Source of the DNA: JAHEFU01 sp041395205 | Lineage (GTDB): Bacteria; 4484-113; JAFGCY01 | Assembly (NCBI GenBank): GCA_041395205.1 | Contig: JAWLAZ010000003.1 | Span: 62,001-126,000, forward strand | Direction of reading: 5' to 3' | DNA length: 64,000 nucleotides | Shown here: positions 9,428 through 19,036 of the stretch, in pieces | How positions within the stretch are numbered: the first letter of the stretch is position 1 | Layout: each line of letters begins with the position of its first letter | The notes under the pieces: generated by a model | The model's database searches: none | Told to the model about the DNA's origin: nothing | The model's input: only the letters and a program-made list of their open reading frames with translations | Position numbers and translations under genes: made by a program

Positions 9428-10963
9428 ATGGCAATGACGGAAGTGGTGCTCCGCGGAGCAAGCCTGACAATCGAGGACGTGGCGGCCGTGGCCAGGCTTG
9501 GTGCCAGGCTCAGCATCGGCATCGAGGTGGAGGACGGCATCAGCCGGGCCCGTGAACTCGTGGAGCGCATGGTGCGTGACAACGTGCCGGTCTACGGTGT
9601 GACCACCGGGATCGGTGAGTTCGCCCGGGTGCGCATCGCCCCGGAGGACTGCGAGGAACTGCAGCGCCGCATCATCCGCAGCCACTGTGCCTCTACCGGC
9701 GACGTGCAGCCGGCGGAGGTTGTCAGGGCCGCGATGCTGCTGCGGGCGCACACGATGTCGCGCGGCCACAGCGGCGTGCGCCGTGAGGTGATCGATGCCT
9801 ATGTGGAGATGGTCAACCGTGGCGTGGTCCCGGTCGTCTATGAAAAGGGCAGCGTGGGCTGCAGTGGCGACCTTTCACCGCTGAGCATGCTGGCCCTGGC
9901 CGTGATCGGCGAGGGCGAGGCCTTCTTTGAGGGCGAGCGCCTGCACAGTGCCGAGGCCCTGCAACGCGCCGGGATGGAGGTCATCAGTCCCAGCTACAAG
10001 GAAGGCCTGGGGATGATCAACGGCACGCAGATGATGTCCGGTGAGGCCTGCCTGCAGCTCGTGGACACGATCCGGCTTTACAAGCATGCCCTGCTGGCCT
10101 TCGCGATGGCGCTCGATGCCCTGCGCGCCGTGCAGCTGCCCTACGATCCCCGTGTACACGCGATCCGCCCCTACCACGGCTCGCAGGCCACGGCCCGTGC
10201 GCTGCGCCAGCTCTGGGACGGCAGCGGGATCATTGCCAACGGCACTGGCAAGGTACAGGATGGCTACAGCATGCGCTGCACCCCGCAGGTGATGGGTGCC
10301 AGCATCGACACCCTGCACCATGTGCGCTCCCAGGTCGAGACAGAGATCAACTCCGTGATTGACAATCCGCTGTTCTTCCCGGATGACGAGGCCTATCTCG
10401 CCGCCGGGAACTTCCATGGCCAGCCGCTGGCCATGGCCATGGACTTCCTCGCGATCGCCACCGCGGAAGTCGCCAGCCTCGCCGAGCGGCATACGAACCG
10501 CCTTCTGAATCCGGCGCTCTCCAACGGCCTGCCGGACTTCCTCGTGGAGGGCAAGGGCCTCAACAGCGGGCTGATGGTGGCGCAGTACACCCAGGCCGCA
10601 CTCTGCAGCGAGAACCGGATCTACAGCCATCCGGCGGTGGTTGACAACGTCAGTGTCAGCGCGGACCAGGAGGACCATGTCAACATGGGCCCCGTGGCGA
10701 TCCGCAAATACAAGGAGATGCTGAAGAACACGCAGACCGTTGTCGCCATCGAGATGCTCTGCGCGGCGCAGGCGATGGACTTCCGCAAGCCGGATGAGCC
10801 CGGCATCGGCACCGGGGCCGCCTGGCGGCGGATCCGGGAGACGATTCCCTTCATGGAGGACGACCGCCCGCTGCAGATTGACATCCTGAAGATGAATGAA
10901 CTGCTGGACAGCGGCGAGATCCTGGCGGCGGCGGAAGCAGCCGCGGGCGAGATCGTCCTGTGA
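9428..10963 (+). CDS. hutH: Histidine ammonia-lyase with a Cys-Ser-Gly MIO triad
   Basis: This lyase converts histidine to urocanate, the first step of the hut pathway. Family motifs are clear: YGVTTGIGEF near residue 56, RGHSGVRREV, DNPLFFPD, and SADQEDHVNMG near 413. A Glu in AIEMLCAAQ matches the histidine-type rather than the phenylalanine-type active site. The autocatalytic cofactor tripeptide is Cys145-Ser146-Gly147 instead of the usual Ala-Ser-Gly. A GGGAG ribosome-binding site precedes the ATG. The stop overlaps the next gene as GTGA, so the SDR gene is coupled. A tyrosine or phenylalanine substrate cannot be fully excluded. Confidence 0.92.
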   Translation: MAMTEVVLRGASLTIEDVAAVARLGARLSIGIEVEDGISRARELVERMVRDNVPVYGVTTGIGEFARVRIAPEDCEELQRRIIRSHCASTGDVQPAEVVRAAMLLRAHTMSRGHSGVRREVIDAYVEMVNRGVVPVVYEKGSVGCSGDLSPLSMLALAVIGEGEAFFEGERLHSAEALQRAGMEVISPSYKEGLGMINGTQMMSGEACLQLVDTIRLYKHALLAFAMALDALRAVQLPYDPRVHAIRPYHGSQATARALRQLWDGSGIIANGTGKVQDGYSMRCTPQVMGASIDTLHHVRSQVETEINSVIDNPLFFPDDEAYLAAGNFHGQPLAMAMDFLAIATAEVASLAERHTNRLLNPALSNGLPDFLVEGKGLNSGLMVAQYTQAALCSENRIYSHPAVVDNVSVSADQEDHVNMGPVAIRKYKEMLKNTQTVVAIEMLCAAQAMDFRKPDEPGIGTGAAWRRIRETIPFMEDDRPLQIDILKMNELLDSGEILAAAEAAAGEIVL

Positions 10964-11763
10964 GCAGGAAGGACCGCCGCAGCGAGAAGGCCCGGCCCGG
11001 TGTGCTGGTCACGGGTGCCAGCAGCGGGATCGGCGAATCCATCGCCCGGGAGTTCGCCCGGCGTGGCCACGACCTCGTGCTCGTTGCCAGGCATGAGCAG
11101 CGCCTCAGTGAACTGGCCCGTTCCCTGCGCGATGAGCACGGCATCGGCGCCGTGCACCTGAGCTGCGACCTGTCCCAGGCGGATGCCCATGAGCAGGTGC
11201 ACCGCTGGGTGCGCAAGCAGGGAGTAAGCGTTGACATCCTCGTCAACAACGCGGGCTTCGACGTCTTCGGCCCGGTCAGTGAAACGGACGCCAAGCAGGA
11301 AGCGGACATGCTGGCGGTGAACATCCGCGCGCTGACAATGCTCACGAAGCTCTTCCTGCCGCGGATGATCAAGCGCGGACGCGGACGGATCCTCAACATC
11401 GGCAGCACCGGCAGCTTCATCCCGACTCCCTACAACGCCGTCTACTGTGCCACCAAGGCCTATGTGCTGAGCTTCAGCGCCGCACTCGCGGAGGAATGCA
11501 GAGGCACTGGCGTCAGCGTGACCTGTCTCTGTCCCGGCGCCACGCATACGCGCTTCCATGAACGGGCCGGGATGCAGGGCATCACGCTGATGAAGTTCCC
11601 CGTGATGGATGCTGCAAGCGTTGCCAGGATCGGCGTCGCAGCCTGCCTCGGTGGGCGCAGGCTCGTGGTGCCCGGTGTATTCAACAAGCTCAGCATGTAC
11701 ACGATGTCGCTCATGCCGCTCGCCTGGAGAGTGAAGCTGGCGCGCAGTTTCATCACTGAGTAG
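10960..11763 (+). CDS. Short-chain dehydrogenase/reductase
   Basis: A classical SDR of 267 residues. The nucleotide-binding motif TGASSGIG is near residue 20, NNAG near 98, and the catalytic Tyr and Lys are in YCATK near 164. The GTG start overlaps the hutH stop (GTGA). The pairing with a histidine operon suggests co-expression, but the substrate cannot be told; the sequence resembles DltE/YqjQ-type reductases. The C-terminal 40 residues are hydrophobic and basic and may touch the membrane. Confidence 0.88.
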   Translation: MSRKDRRSEKARPGVLVTGASSGIGESIAREFARRGHDLVLVARHEQRLSELARSLRDEHGIGAVHLSCDLSQADAHEQVHRWVRKQGVSVDILVNNAGFDVFGPVSETDAKQEADMLAVNIRALTMLTKLFLPRMIKRGRGRILNIGSTGSFIPTPYNAVYCATKAYVLSFSAALAEECRGTGVSVTCLCPGATHTRFHERAGMQGITLMKFPVMDAASVARIGVAACLGGRRLVVPGVFNKLSMYTMSLMPLAWRVKLARSFITE

Positions 11764-11904
11764 TAACGGGCAAAACAAATCCGCGCGCTCAGCAGTCTAT
11801 TAACTGCAAACGGTGCAGTCAATTCATCAGCAATGAACCGTGGAAACCCAGTACGGCGGCTGCATCGTTCCCATTGGCAACAACCCCGGGGCGGCTGCGT
11901 GCGC

Positions 11905-13983
11905 CTATGCTCCGCCCTGGGTCTGGTAACCGAGCACGGCATCGCGCAGGAGGATGGCAATGTCCTTCACCGGCTTATGCTCATGGCCCTCGGCGTTGGC
12001 GGCATCGCTCATCATCACGTTGCAGAACGGACAGGCCACGGCCACCTCGTCAGCGCCCGTGGCGGTCAGCTGGTCGTAGCGCCACTCGTTGACACGCTGG
12101 CCCTCGACCTCCTCCATGAACATCCGCCCGCCGCCCGCGCCGCAGCAGAAGCCCTTGTCACGGTTGTATTCAGCCTCCACGAGCTGCACGCCCGGCAGGC
12201 TGGCAACCACGCTGCGCGGTTCGTCATAGACCTTGTTGTAGCGGCCGAGGTAGCAGGAATCGTGGAAGACGATCCGCTGGCTGCCGTTTGAGTGCTCCGG
12301 CTTGAGCCGGCCCTCGTGCACAAGCCTCGTCAGCAGCTCACTGTGGTGGATCACTTCCTCGAAGACCACGCCGACCTGCTCATACTCAACCTTGAGCGTA
12401 TTGAAGCAGTGCGGGCAGGTGGTGATCACGCGCTTGACCTTCGCCTCATTGAACTGCTCGGCGTTCATCTGCATCAGGGCGTTGGCAAGATACTCATGCC
12501 CGGCCCGGCGCGCGGGATCCCCGCTGCAGGCCTCGCTGGAAAGCACGGCGAAGCTCACGCCGGCATGGTTGAGCAGCTGCACCAGCGCCCGGGCGGTTTC
12601 CTTGTTGCGGTCGTCAAAACTGGAGAGACAGCCCACGAAGTAGATCCACTCCGCATCAGGCTTCTCTTCGAGCGTCGGAACATCTAGGCCCTCGGCCCAC
12701 TCCATGCGTGTGTGCGCGGGCAGGCCCCAGGGGTTGCCCTGCCCTTCCAGGCCCTCGAAGGCTCCCTGCAGTTCCTTCGGGAAGCGGCCTTCCTCCTCGA
12801 GTACGAGGTGGCGGCGCATCTCGACGATCGGGGTCACGTGCTCAATGAACAGCGGGCAGTGCTCATCACAGGCCCCGCAGGTTGTGCAGGCCCAGAGCGC
12901 CTGGTCCGTATGCACGTCACCAACCAGGCTCTTTCCGCCCAGTTCCTCATCTGAAAGCCGCTCCACGACAGCCACTCCACCACCCTCAGCAGCGCTGCCT
13001 TCCATGCGCCGCGCAGCGGCCAGTTTCAGCAGCAGGTCCGGGGTATGGGCATAGAGCATTTCGCGGGTGCCGATGATGATCTGCTTCGGCGAGAGGGTCT
13101 TGCCTGTGCGGTTGGCGGGACAGAAGTGGTCACAGCGGCCGCATTCCGTGCAGCTGTAGGTATCCAGCCAGTTGCCCCAGTGCAGCTGCTGGATATGGTG
13201 GACGCCGAACTCCTCCAGATCCTCATTCTCGAAGTCGATGGCAGGCAGCTGGCCCTGCGGCTTCAGGTTGCGCAGATAGACGGTGAAGAAGGAAGTGATC
13301 ACATGGAAATGCTTGCCGAGCGGCAGCAGGTTCAGGAAGAACAGCAGTGCCAGGCAGTGGATCCACCAGTTGATGGTGATTGTCAGCCCTGCACTGGCTG
13401 CGGGAATCGCGGAAGCCAGTGAGCTCTCGATGAAGGACAGAGGATGTGCGCTGTGTTCGCCGGCACTGACAGCGGCGGCATTCATGAGGATGTCCGTGAC
13501 CATCAGGGTGCCGATCAGGCCGAGGATCAGCACGGCCTCGCTGCTCTGGGTGAGGCGCTTGGGCTTGAGCACCAGGCGGCGGAATGCTGCGTAGATCACG
13601 GCAACAAGTACCAGCACTTCCACGAGGTCACGCAGGAACAGATAGACTCCGCCGAGCAGGTCCTCACGGCCCAGCAGCGGGATATGCAGGTCAGCAGTCG
13701 GGAAGAATCCGGCGATCAGGAAATGCAGGGTGTTGAGCATCAGCACCATGAATCCCCAGAAGATCACGAAGTGCATCAGCCCGGCGCTGAAGTCGCCGCG
13801 CAGCAGCCTGGCCTGGCCGAAGACATTCACGATCACGCCCAGCAGGCGCGTGCCGACATCCCCGCGGGTGTCCTGGGATTGCGCGGCCTGCAGCACGCCG
13901 ATACGGGCTCTGATGCTGCGTGCGAAGAAGAACATCGCCGTGAGAAACACGACGCTGTAGGCAATGATGTGTACTACGGGCAT
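11905..13983 (-). CDS. Membrane-bound Fe-S/CCG-domain oxidoreductase (ETF:menaquinone oxidoreductase type)
   Basis: A 692-residue protein joining three parts. The N-terminal half has several membrane helices similar to the haem-b nitrate reductase gamma subunit. Next come two ferredoxin-type motifs (CTECGRCDHFC and CTTCGACDEHC). The C-terminal part is a pair of CCG domains (ending in CCGAGGG) as in heterodisulfide reductase subunit B. This architecture matches the FadF/EMO family that passes electrons from electron transfer flavoprotein to menaquinone during acyl-CoA oxidation. A crotonase gene lies directly upstream on the same strand, which fits a fatty-acid oxidation role. The link to ETF is inferred because no etf genes are in view. 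A GGGAAG sequence precedes the start. Confidence 0.85.
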   Translation of the reverse strand: MPVVHIIAYSVVFLTAMFFFARSIRARIGVLQAAQSQDTRGDVGTRLLGVIVNVFGQARLLRGDFSAGLMHFVIFWGFMVLMLNTLHFLIAGFFPTADLHIPLLGREDLLGGVYLFLRDLVEVLVLVAVIYAAFRRLVLKPKRLTQSSEAVLILGLIGTLMVTDILMNAAAVSAGEHSAHPLSFIESSLASAIPAASAGLTITINWWIHCLALLFFLNLLPLGKHFHVITSFFTVYLRNLKPQGQLPAIDFENEDLEEFGVHHIQQLHWGNWLDTYSCTECGRCDHFCPANRTGKTLSPKQIIIGTREMLYAHTPDLLLKLAAARRMEGSAAEGGGVAVVERLSDEELGGKSLVGDVHTDQALWACTTCGACDEHCPLFIEHVTPIVEMRRHLVLEEEGRFPKELQGAFEGLEGQGNPWGLPAHTRMEWAEGLDVPTLEEKPDAEWIYFVGCLSSFDDRNKETARALVQLLNHAGVSFAVLSSEACSGDPARRAGHEYLANALMQMNAEQFNEAKVKRVITTCPHCFNTLKVEYEQVGVVFEEVIHHSELLTRLVHEGRLKPEHSNGSQRIVFHDSCYLGRYNKVYDEPRSVVASLPGVQLVEAEYNRDKGFCCGAGGGRMFMEEVEGQRVNEWRYDQLTATGADEVAVACPFCNVMMSDAANAEGHEHKPVKDIAILLRDAVLGYQTQGGA

Positions 13984-14061
13984 GTATCAGCTTCCCATGG
14001 GCTTGCCGGCATTCCGGCAAGTGTGCCGGTCCCCTGCAGCCTGCGACTGATTATAGATCGT

Positions 14062-15240
14062 TCAGTCGAAGACGGGTACCTTGTCCTCGGGGTTGCGGCT
14101 CAGCACGGCATGCACGCCGAGACGGCGATGCTCAGTCTCCATCAGGCTGGCGCAGAGCTCCGCCTCCATCTGGCCGATCTCCTCATAATCCGCAAGGATC
14201 TCCGCCTCGCTGCGCCGCGACCAGGTGTCCACGAAGCGCCCCACGGCCTTGACCGCGAGCGGGGCCAGGGGCTTGCCGAGGCTGACTACATCCTTCAGCG
14301 CGGACTTGGTGAGTGCTTTCAGACCGTCCAGGTCCTCCGCCTTGCGCAGGGCGGCTGCTTCCTTGGCGACCTTGTCATGCAGTTCCCGGTAGCGTTCCAC
14401 ACTGGTGCGCTCCGCGATTTCGGCAGCGAGTGAATCCAGCAGGGCCTGGCGTGCTGCCGCTCCAGCCTCACCTGCGGCAAATTCAGAGTTGCGCACAGGC
14501 TCAGCGGCCTGCGTGGCGAGCTCCAGCGCAGCATTGATCAGCATGGGCTCCGCCTTGGCTGCATGTGCCTGCCAGGCGGCTTCCCAGTCGTCACCGCTGA
14601 CTGCCTTGCGATCCGGCTGATCCGGGGTGTCCACGACCTGCTGCACGATGCCGTACTCCAGCATCTGCTCCGCCTTGAGCGTATTGCCGGTCTGGCCCAT
14701 CCATTTGGCGCGTTCCGGTCCACACTTGAGCATGATGTTCAAGATGCCGTTCCATCCCGGGATGATCCCCAGCAGGACCTCGGAGAGCTGGATCAGGGTG
14801 TCCTTGTCGCAGATCGCCCACTGCGCAAACAGCGGCCACTCGACGCTGCCGCCGTAGCGGTCACCGGTCAGCACACCGACGGTGCGCATGCGGGGCCAGA
14901 GTGCCTTGATGCGGGTGTCGAGCGAGGTGCCGCGGGAGAGATGGCGGTGGATCGCATCCACATCGCACTCCCCGCGGAATTCCGTGATGTCGGCGCCGGC
15001 ATGAACCAGGTCATAGGCACCGCTCAGCAGGCAGAACTGCAGGCTCTGATCCTGCTCGAGCACGCTGACGGCTTCCTCCATCTCGAGCATGCCCTGGGTG
15101 TCCACGGCGTGCAGCCGGGCTCGGTTGGGATTGACATAGCGCAGGATCGCGCCGCGCTGTCCGTTGTGTTCCACGGCATCCAGGCTGACATAGCCCTTTT
15201 CACCCTTGTAGAGCTGCTCCGCTGAGCGTTCTGCCGACAT
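14062..15240 (-). CDS. Enoyl-CoA hydratase/isomerase (crotonase) family protein
   Basis: A crotonase fold is shown by the CoA-binding loop LVHAGADITEF and by the second oxyanion-hole region GDRYGGSVEW followed by LGIIPGWNG. At 392 residues it is longer than simple enoyl-CoA hydratases (about 260); the extra C-terminal 130 residues are helical and alanine/glutamate-rich. The start at 15240 was chosen because AGGAGG sits 6 nt upstream; the frame is open further upstream, but that extension would run into the divergent gene. It could be a hydratase, isomerase or hydrolase acting on acyl-CoA. It precedes the quinone oxidoreductase gene by 78 nt. Confidence 0.8.
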   Translation of the reverse strand: MSAERSAEQLYKGEKGYVSLDAVEHNGQRGAILRYVNPNRARLHAVDTQGMLEMEEAVSVLEQDQSLQFCLLSGAYDLVHAGADITEFRGECDVDAIHRHLSRGTSLDTRIKALWPRMRTVGVLTGDRYGGSVEWPLFAQWAICDKDTLIQLSEVLLGIIPGWNGILNIMLKCGPERAKWMGQTGNTLKAEQMLEYGIVQQVVDTPDQPDRKAVSGDDWEAAWQAHAAKAEPMLINAALELATQAAEPVRNSEFAAGEAGAAARQALLDSLAAEIAERTSVERYRELHDKVAKEAAALRKAEDLDGLKALTKSALKDVVSLGKPLAPLAVKAVGRFVDTWSRRSEAEILADYEEIGQMEAELCASLMETEHRRLGVHAVLSRNPEDKVPVFD

Positions 15241-15315
15241 CACCATCCTCCTGAGAGCGAGTGTTTTGGTCCGGGGCTGAAGATTACCACACGCGGGGCG
15301 GACCTTCAGGCTTGC

Positions 15316-15321
15316 TATCAT
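15316..15321 (+). promoter_or_regulatory. Leaderless -10 element, small membrane protein gene
   Basis: TATCAT, extended by TGC directly upstream, ends 7 nt before the GTG start at 15329. No Shine-Dalgarno is seen. Confidence 0.55.
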
Positions 15322-15328
15322 ATGCAGC

Positions 15329-15835
15329 GTGAACAAGCAGCCGGACAGGAAGCAGCAGGAGCTGCGGGAGTGGCAGGGCCGCATGAACTGGGCCAGCGAG
15401 GGGGAGCGGAACCTGTTCCTGCTGGCCTGCACCTGCAGCGTGCTGCTGCCGCCGCTGGGGATCAGCACGCTGGGGGTGGAAATCAGCCTGATGCTGCTCT
15501 TCAGCCATCTGGCGCTTTTGCTGTACTGCGCCACGAATGTGCAGCGCCGCTTCGCAATCGCCACCAGCCTGATCGTGATCATCTCGCTGGCGAACTTCCT
15601 GCTGGCTCATAACAGCGGCCTGAAGCACCCGGAACTGCTGGTCTACCTCTTCAGTGGGCTGGGACTGCTGAGCCTGCCCTTCGGGATCCGGGGTTTCCTC
15701 AGAGCCCAGCAGCGGGCGCGGGAACTGGTCTCGTGTACCGCGAAGGAGGATTTCCGCTGGATGCTGACTGCCGCACCCCTGCTGACGCGCTGGCGCTTTC
15801 ATGACATGCTCAGGGAAAAAGGCATAACCAGCTGA
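15329..15835 (+). CDS. Small membrane protein of unknown function
   Basis: A 168-residue protein with a charged N-terminus (about 30 residues) followed by three hydrophobic segments around residues 30-65, 75-92 and 105-122, then a basic amphipathic tail. I do not recognise a family. It is transcribed divergently from the crotonase gene with an 88-nt gap. The GTG start is supported by an extended -10 box 7 nt upstream. Its tail RARELVSCTAKEDFRWM is probably cytoplasmic. Confidence 0.6.
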   Translation: MNKQPDRKQQELREWQGRMNWASEGERNLFLLACTCSVLLPPLGISTLGVEISLMLLFSHLALLLYCATNVQRRFAIATSLIVIISLANFLLAHNSGLKHPELLVYLFSGLGLLSLPFGIRGFLRAQQRARELVSCTAKEDFRWMLTAAPLLTRWRFHDMLREKGITS

Positions 15836-15912
15836 GAGCTGATCAGTGCTGGCCTGCGAGTGGGTCAGACCCGTTTCTCCAGTACAAATCAGCACATTTC
15901 CGCGTGATTTCA

Positions 15913-15941
15913 TTGACAGTACCGTGAAGCTGAGATATCAT
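15913..15941 (+). promoter_or_regulatory. Consensus promoter of initiator tRNA
   Basis: TTGACA (15913-15918), a 17-nt spacer and TATCAT (15936-15941). The tRNA 5' end follows after only 6 nt, so transcription probably starts at the mature 5' base. Confidence 0.75.
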
Positions 15942-15947
15942 TCCTGC

Positions 15948-16023
<76 letters not shown>

Positions 16024-16063
16024 GCATCCTCCCCCGATCCCCACTAAGAAAATGGCAACGGCT

Positions 16064-18919
16064 TCAGTTCGTGCCGATGCAGTACAGCTTTCCATCGCTG
16101 CTGCCGAAGTAAACCCTGCCGTCCCCGGCAACGAGCGGTCCGCTGTCAACGAGCGCTCCGGTGGTGTAGGTCCAGCGCAGTGAACCGTCCGGGTTCACCG
16201 AGTGCAGCTTGAAGTCGTCGCTGCCGACATGGATGTTGCCTGCGGCGTCAATCGCCGGGGAACTGTCGATGTCCGCCCCGGCCTGGTAATGCCACTGCTC
16301 AGCCCCGCTGGCAGCGTCGATGCAGTAGAGCCGGCCGTCACCGCTGCCGATGAATACACGGCCGTTGCCATCAAGTGCCGGCGAGCAGTTCTCGACATAG
16401 CCGCCGGCCGTGAATTCCCAGAGCTTGCTGCCCAGCGGGCTCACGGCATGCAGGCGGCCGTTGCTGCTGCCGACGTAGATCGTGCCGTCGTCGGCGATGG
16501 CGGGACTGGAGCGCACCCAGCCCCCGGCGTCGTACTTCCATTTCAGGCTGCCGTCCGGATTGAGGGCATTGAGCTGGTTGTCCTTACCGCTACCGAAGTA
16601 GATGCTGCCGTCGGGAGCGATGGCCGGACTGCTGCGGACTTCCTCTCCGGCGGTGTATGTCCAGAGCAGATTGCCATCCGCGTCCAGGCAGTACAGCTTG
16701 TGGTCATTGCTGCCGCACAGCACATGCCCATCCTCGCTGATCGCCGGACTGGAGCGCACGATGCCTCCTGTGGTGTAGGTCCAGCGCTGTGTCCCGTCCG
16801 GATTTACGGCATGCAGCTTGAAGTCGTGGCTGCCGACGTAGATCGTTCCGTCGCGGGCAATGGCCGGCGAGGTGTAGATGTCAGCCCCGGCACTGTAGGT
16901 CCATTTCTCCGTGCCATCAGGATTCAGGGCGACCAGCTTCCCGGCATAGTTGCCGAAGTAGACCGTGCCATCATCCGCCATCACCGGGTTGCAGCGGATC
17001 CAGCTGCCCGTGGGATACGACCAGGCCAGGGCATTGCCTGCCGGGCCACTGGCAGAGGCCCGGGACTGGTGCCGGTTGTCCATGCCGAAGCGCCACCATT
17101 CACTGCGGTTGTCAGGATAGCCATTTACGGAGCTGCTGAGCGGTCCCTGGCCGACGGAGTTGACGGCCCGCACAGTGTAAGCATGTGGGAGCAGGTCGGG
17201 CAGTCCAGCGTCAGTGTAGTTCGTCACATTGCCGGGCATCGCCAGGGGCACGCCGGACCCATCACGGTAGATGTAATACTCGGCTGCGTGCTCCGCTGCA
17301 TCCCAGCTGAGCTGTATGCTGCCTCTGAACTGTCCCTGGCTGGCAGCGAGATTGCCGACCAGGCCTGGTAACTGCGGCTGTACATTTCCGCTGACCGGCC
17401 CTGCCTGCATGCTCTCCCCCACTGCGCTGATCGCGCTGATCCAGTAGTCATGATTGTCGAAGTCACTGAGAGTGCTATCGAGGAAGCTTGTCACAATTCC
17501 AGTTTCCATCAGCAGGCTCGCTGCACTGTCACGATAAATGCGGTATCCCTTCGCATGATCTGCTTGCTGCCAGTCAAGCTCTACGCCGCCACTGACCGTG
17601 CCCTGGCTGGCGGTGAAGCCTTCTGGAGCAGCTGGAATCACACCAGGGAAGCCCTCAATGGAGATTGATGCCGGACCGATTCCAGCCGCATTGACTGCCC
17701 TGATGGTGTACTGATGTGTTGCACTGTCAGGTAGTTCGCTGTCAATGTAGCTGGTGTCACCCAGTTCGGCGAGCTCGGCTGTGTTGCCATCGCGATAGAC
17801 CCGGTAACTGTCGGCATCCGCCACGGCTTCCCAACTCAGCTCGATTCCATCAAGTACGGTTCCCTGGCTGGCAAGCGGATTGAGGGGTGCTGCCGGCAGT
17901 GGCATGCTCCAGCCCTCCGCGCTGTCACTGTAGGCTGTCTGGCCTTCCGCAAGCAAAGCCGCAACTCTGTAGAAGCGATGCTGGCCCGGCTCAGGCGCTG
18001 TATCCGTGTAGCTTGTCAATCCATCCGTCGTTCCGATCTGCTCATAGATCGTCAGACTGAGCATGCGGCGCTCCACAACATAGCCAAGCGCAGCTTCCAC
18101 GGGATCCCAGTTCAGTTCCACGGCACCTGCGAGGGTGCCCTGGCTGGCGATCAGATTCTGGGGACGGATGCCGCTGCTGAACAGTACTTCCGTGGAAGGC
18201 TGGCTGCTGCTGCCGTCTGATTCATCCAGGCCGACTACGAACAGTGCATCACCATCCTGCAGGTCCTCTGCCAGGACTGAGTAGCGCAGCCGTGGAGAGC
18301 CTGCTGCTGCATTCCCGGCGGACTGCGAGATCCTGAGGATTTCAGTCGTGCTGCCCTTGCGGGTCCGGCGGATGGAATAGGCACTGAGGCTGGAAGCGAA
18401 GTTGGCACCGATCGGGGTCACGTCGGCGATGGTGATCAACCCGTTGCCATCGCCATCCGCGAGCGCAGCGGATTGCCAGCCGGCTGAACTTTCTGACTTG
18501 CCGAAGTGCAGGCCGATCACGGTGAGATCGGAGATGTTGACCTGGCTGTTCTGGTCGTAGTCACCGATGCTGCGGTAGCTCCAGCTCAGTTCTGCACTGT
18601 CAGGTCCGGACTCCGCCAGCTGCAGGTCTGCAACTGCATTGAGCGCGCCCTGCGGTGCCGTGGAGCTTTCACGCTCTGAGAGTTCCAGGCTCTGGTCGAG
18701 GGCCGCCAGCAACTCCCGCCAGAGTTCAGGATCAACACCTGCCGGTGTCATCTCCATCTGCCGGCCAAGGACCGGCAGCGCATCACCCACCGGCTCACGC
18801 CGGGCATCCATTCCCGGCGGAGCAGGTGAGCTGGTGCTGCATGCGGCAAGCCCACACAGGAGCAAGGGAATGCAGCTGGAAACCCAGTTGCGACGACTCG
18901 TCAGTTGTGACTCATGCAT
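16064..18919 (-). CDS. Lipoprotein with dockerin-like module, FN3 repeats and PQQ-type propeller
   Basis: A 951-residue surface lipoprotein. The signal peptide ends in LAAC with Cys27 as the lipidated residue. Around residues 115-190 lies a paired EF-hand-like module (DYDQNSQVNISDL and DGDGNGLITIADV). About five fibronectin type III repeats follow, most opening with ASQGT and an ELSW or LDW strand. From about residue 610 an eight-bladed PQQ-like propeller is built from units ending in SSPAIADDGTIYVGS. The module resembles dockerin, but no cohesin is nearby, so calcium-dependent folding is more likely than cellulosome assembly. The same module occurs in the lipoprotein at 24113-26119. No catalytic residues are evident; a binding or scaffold role is inferred. 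Confidence 0.82.
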   Translation of the reverse strand: MHESQLTSRRNWVSSCIPLLLCGLAACSTSSPAPPGMDARREPVGDALPVLGRQMEMTPAGVDPELWRELLAALDQSLELSERESSTAPQGALNAVADLQLAESGPDSAELSWSYRSIGDYDQNSQVNISDLTVIGLHFGKSESSAGWQSAALADGDGNGLITIADVTPIGANFASSLSAYSIRRTRKGSTTEILRISQSAGNAAAGSPRLRYSVLAEDLQDGDALFVVGLDESDGSSSQPSTEVLFSSGIRPQNLIASQGTLAGAVELNWDPVEAALGYVVERRMLSLTIYEQIGTTDGLTSYTDTAPEPGQHRFYRVAALLAEGQTAYSDSAEGWSMPLPAAPLNPLASQGTVLDGIELSWEAVADADSYRVYRDGNTAELAELGDTSYIDSELPDSATHQYTIRAVNAAGIGPASISIEGFPGVIPAAPEGFTASQGTVSGGVELDWQQADHAKGYRIYRDSAASLLMETGIVTSFLDSTLSDFDNHDYWISAISAVGESMQAGPVSGNVQPQLPGLVGNLAASQGQFRGSIQLSWDAAEHAAEYYIYRDGSGVPLAMPGNVTNYTDAGLPDLLPHAYTVRAVNSVGQGPLSSSVNGYPDNRSEWWRFGMDNRHQSRASASGPAGNALAWSYPTGSWIRCNPVMADDGTVYFGNYAGKLVALNPDGTEKWTYSAGADIYTSPAIARDGTIYVGSHDFKLHAVNPDGTQRWTYTTGGIVRSSPAISEDGHVLCGSNDHKLYCLDADGNLLWTYTAGEEVRSSPAIAPDGSIYFGSGKDNQLNALNPDGSLKWKYDAGGWVRSSPAIADDGTIYVGSSNGRLHAVSPLGSKLWEFTAGGYVENCSPALDGNGRVFIGSGDGRLYCIDAASGAEQWHYQAGADIDSSPAIDAAGNIHVGSDDFKLHSVNPDGSLRWTYTTGALVDSGPLVAGDGRVYFGSSDGKLYCIGTN
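16068..17035 (-). repeat. Tandem PQQ-like beta-propeller repeats within the lipoprotein gene
   Basis: About eight units of roughly 40 codons repeat the pattern of an LxWTYTAG strand, then SSPAI, DG, and a YVGS or YFGS strand, then a CLDADG or VNPDG turn. DNA-level identity between units is moderate. Confidence 0.75.
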
Positions 18920-19036
18920 CTCCCGTGGATTGACCGGGAATGCTCATGATTTGTGACAGATACATGTATGCAAAGCTCGCCAGCCGAGGTAGTTTGTGTA
19001 GTACAGTCTAGCGATCTGTCCGGGAGGATGTTACCA

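Noticed and set aside
7826..9769. 647-codon open frame on the minus strand opposite hutI and hutH
   Set aside because: It lies antisense to two clear hut genes; GC-rich codon use leaves this frame open. The translation is His/Arg/Gln-rich with no domain.
15241..15582. N-terminal extension of the crotonase frame
   Set aside because: It would overlap the divergent membrane-protein gene and is Ser/Arg-rich; AGGAGG with ATG at 15240 is the better start.
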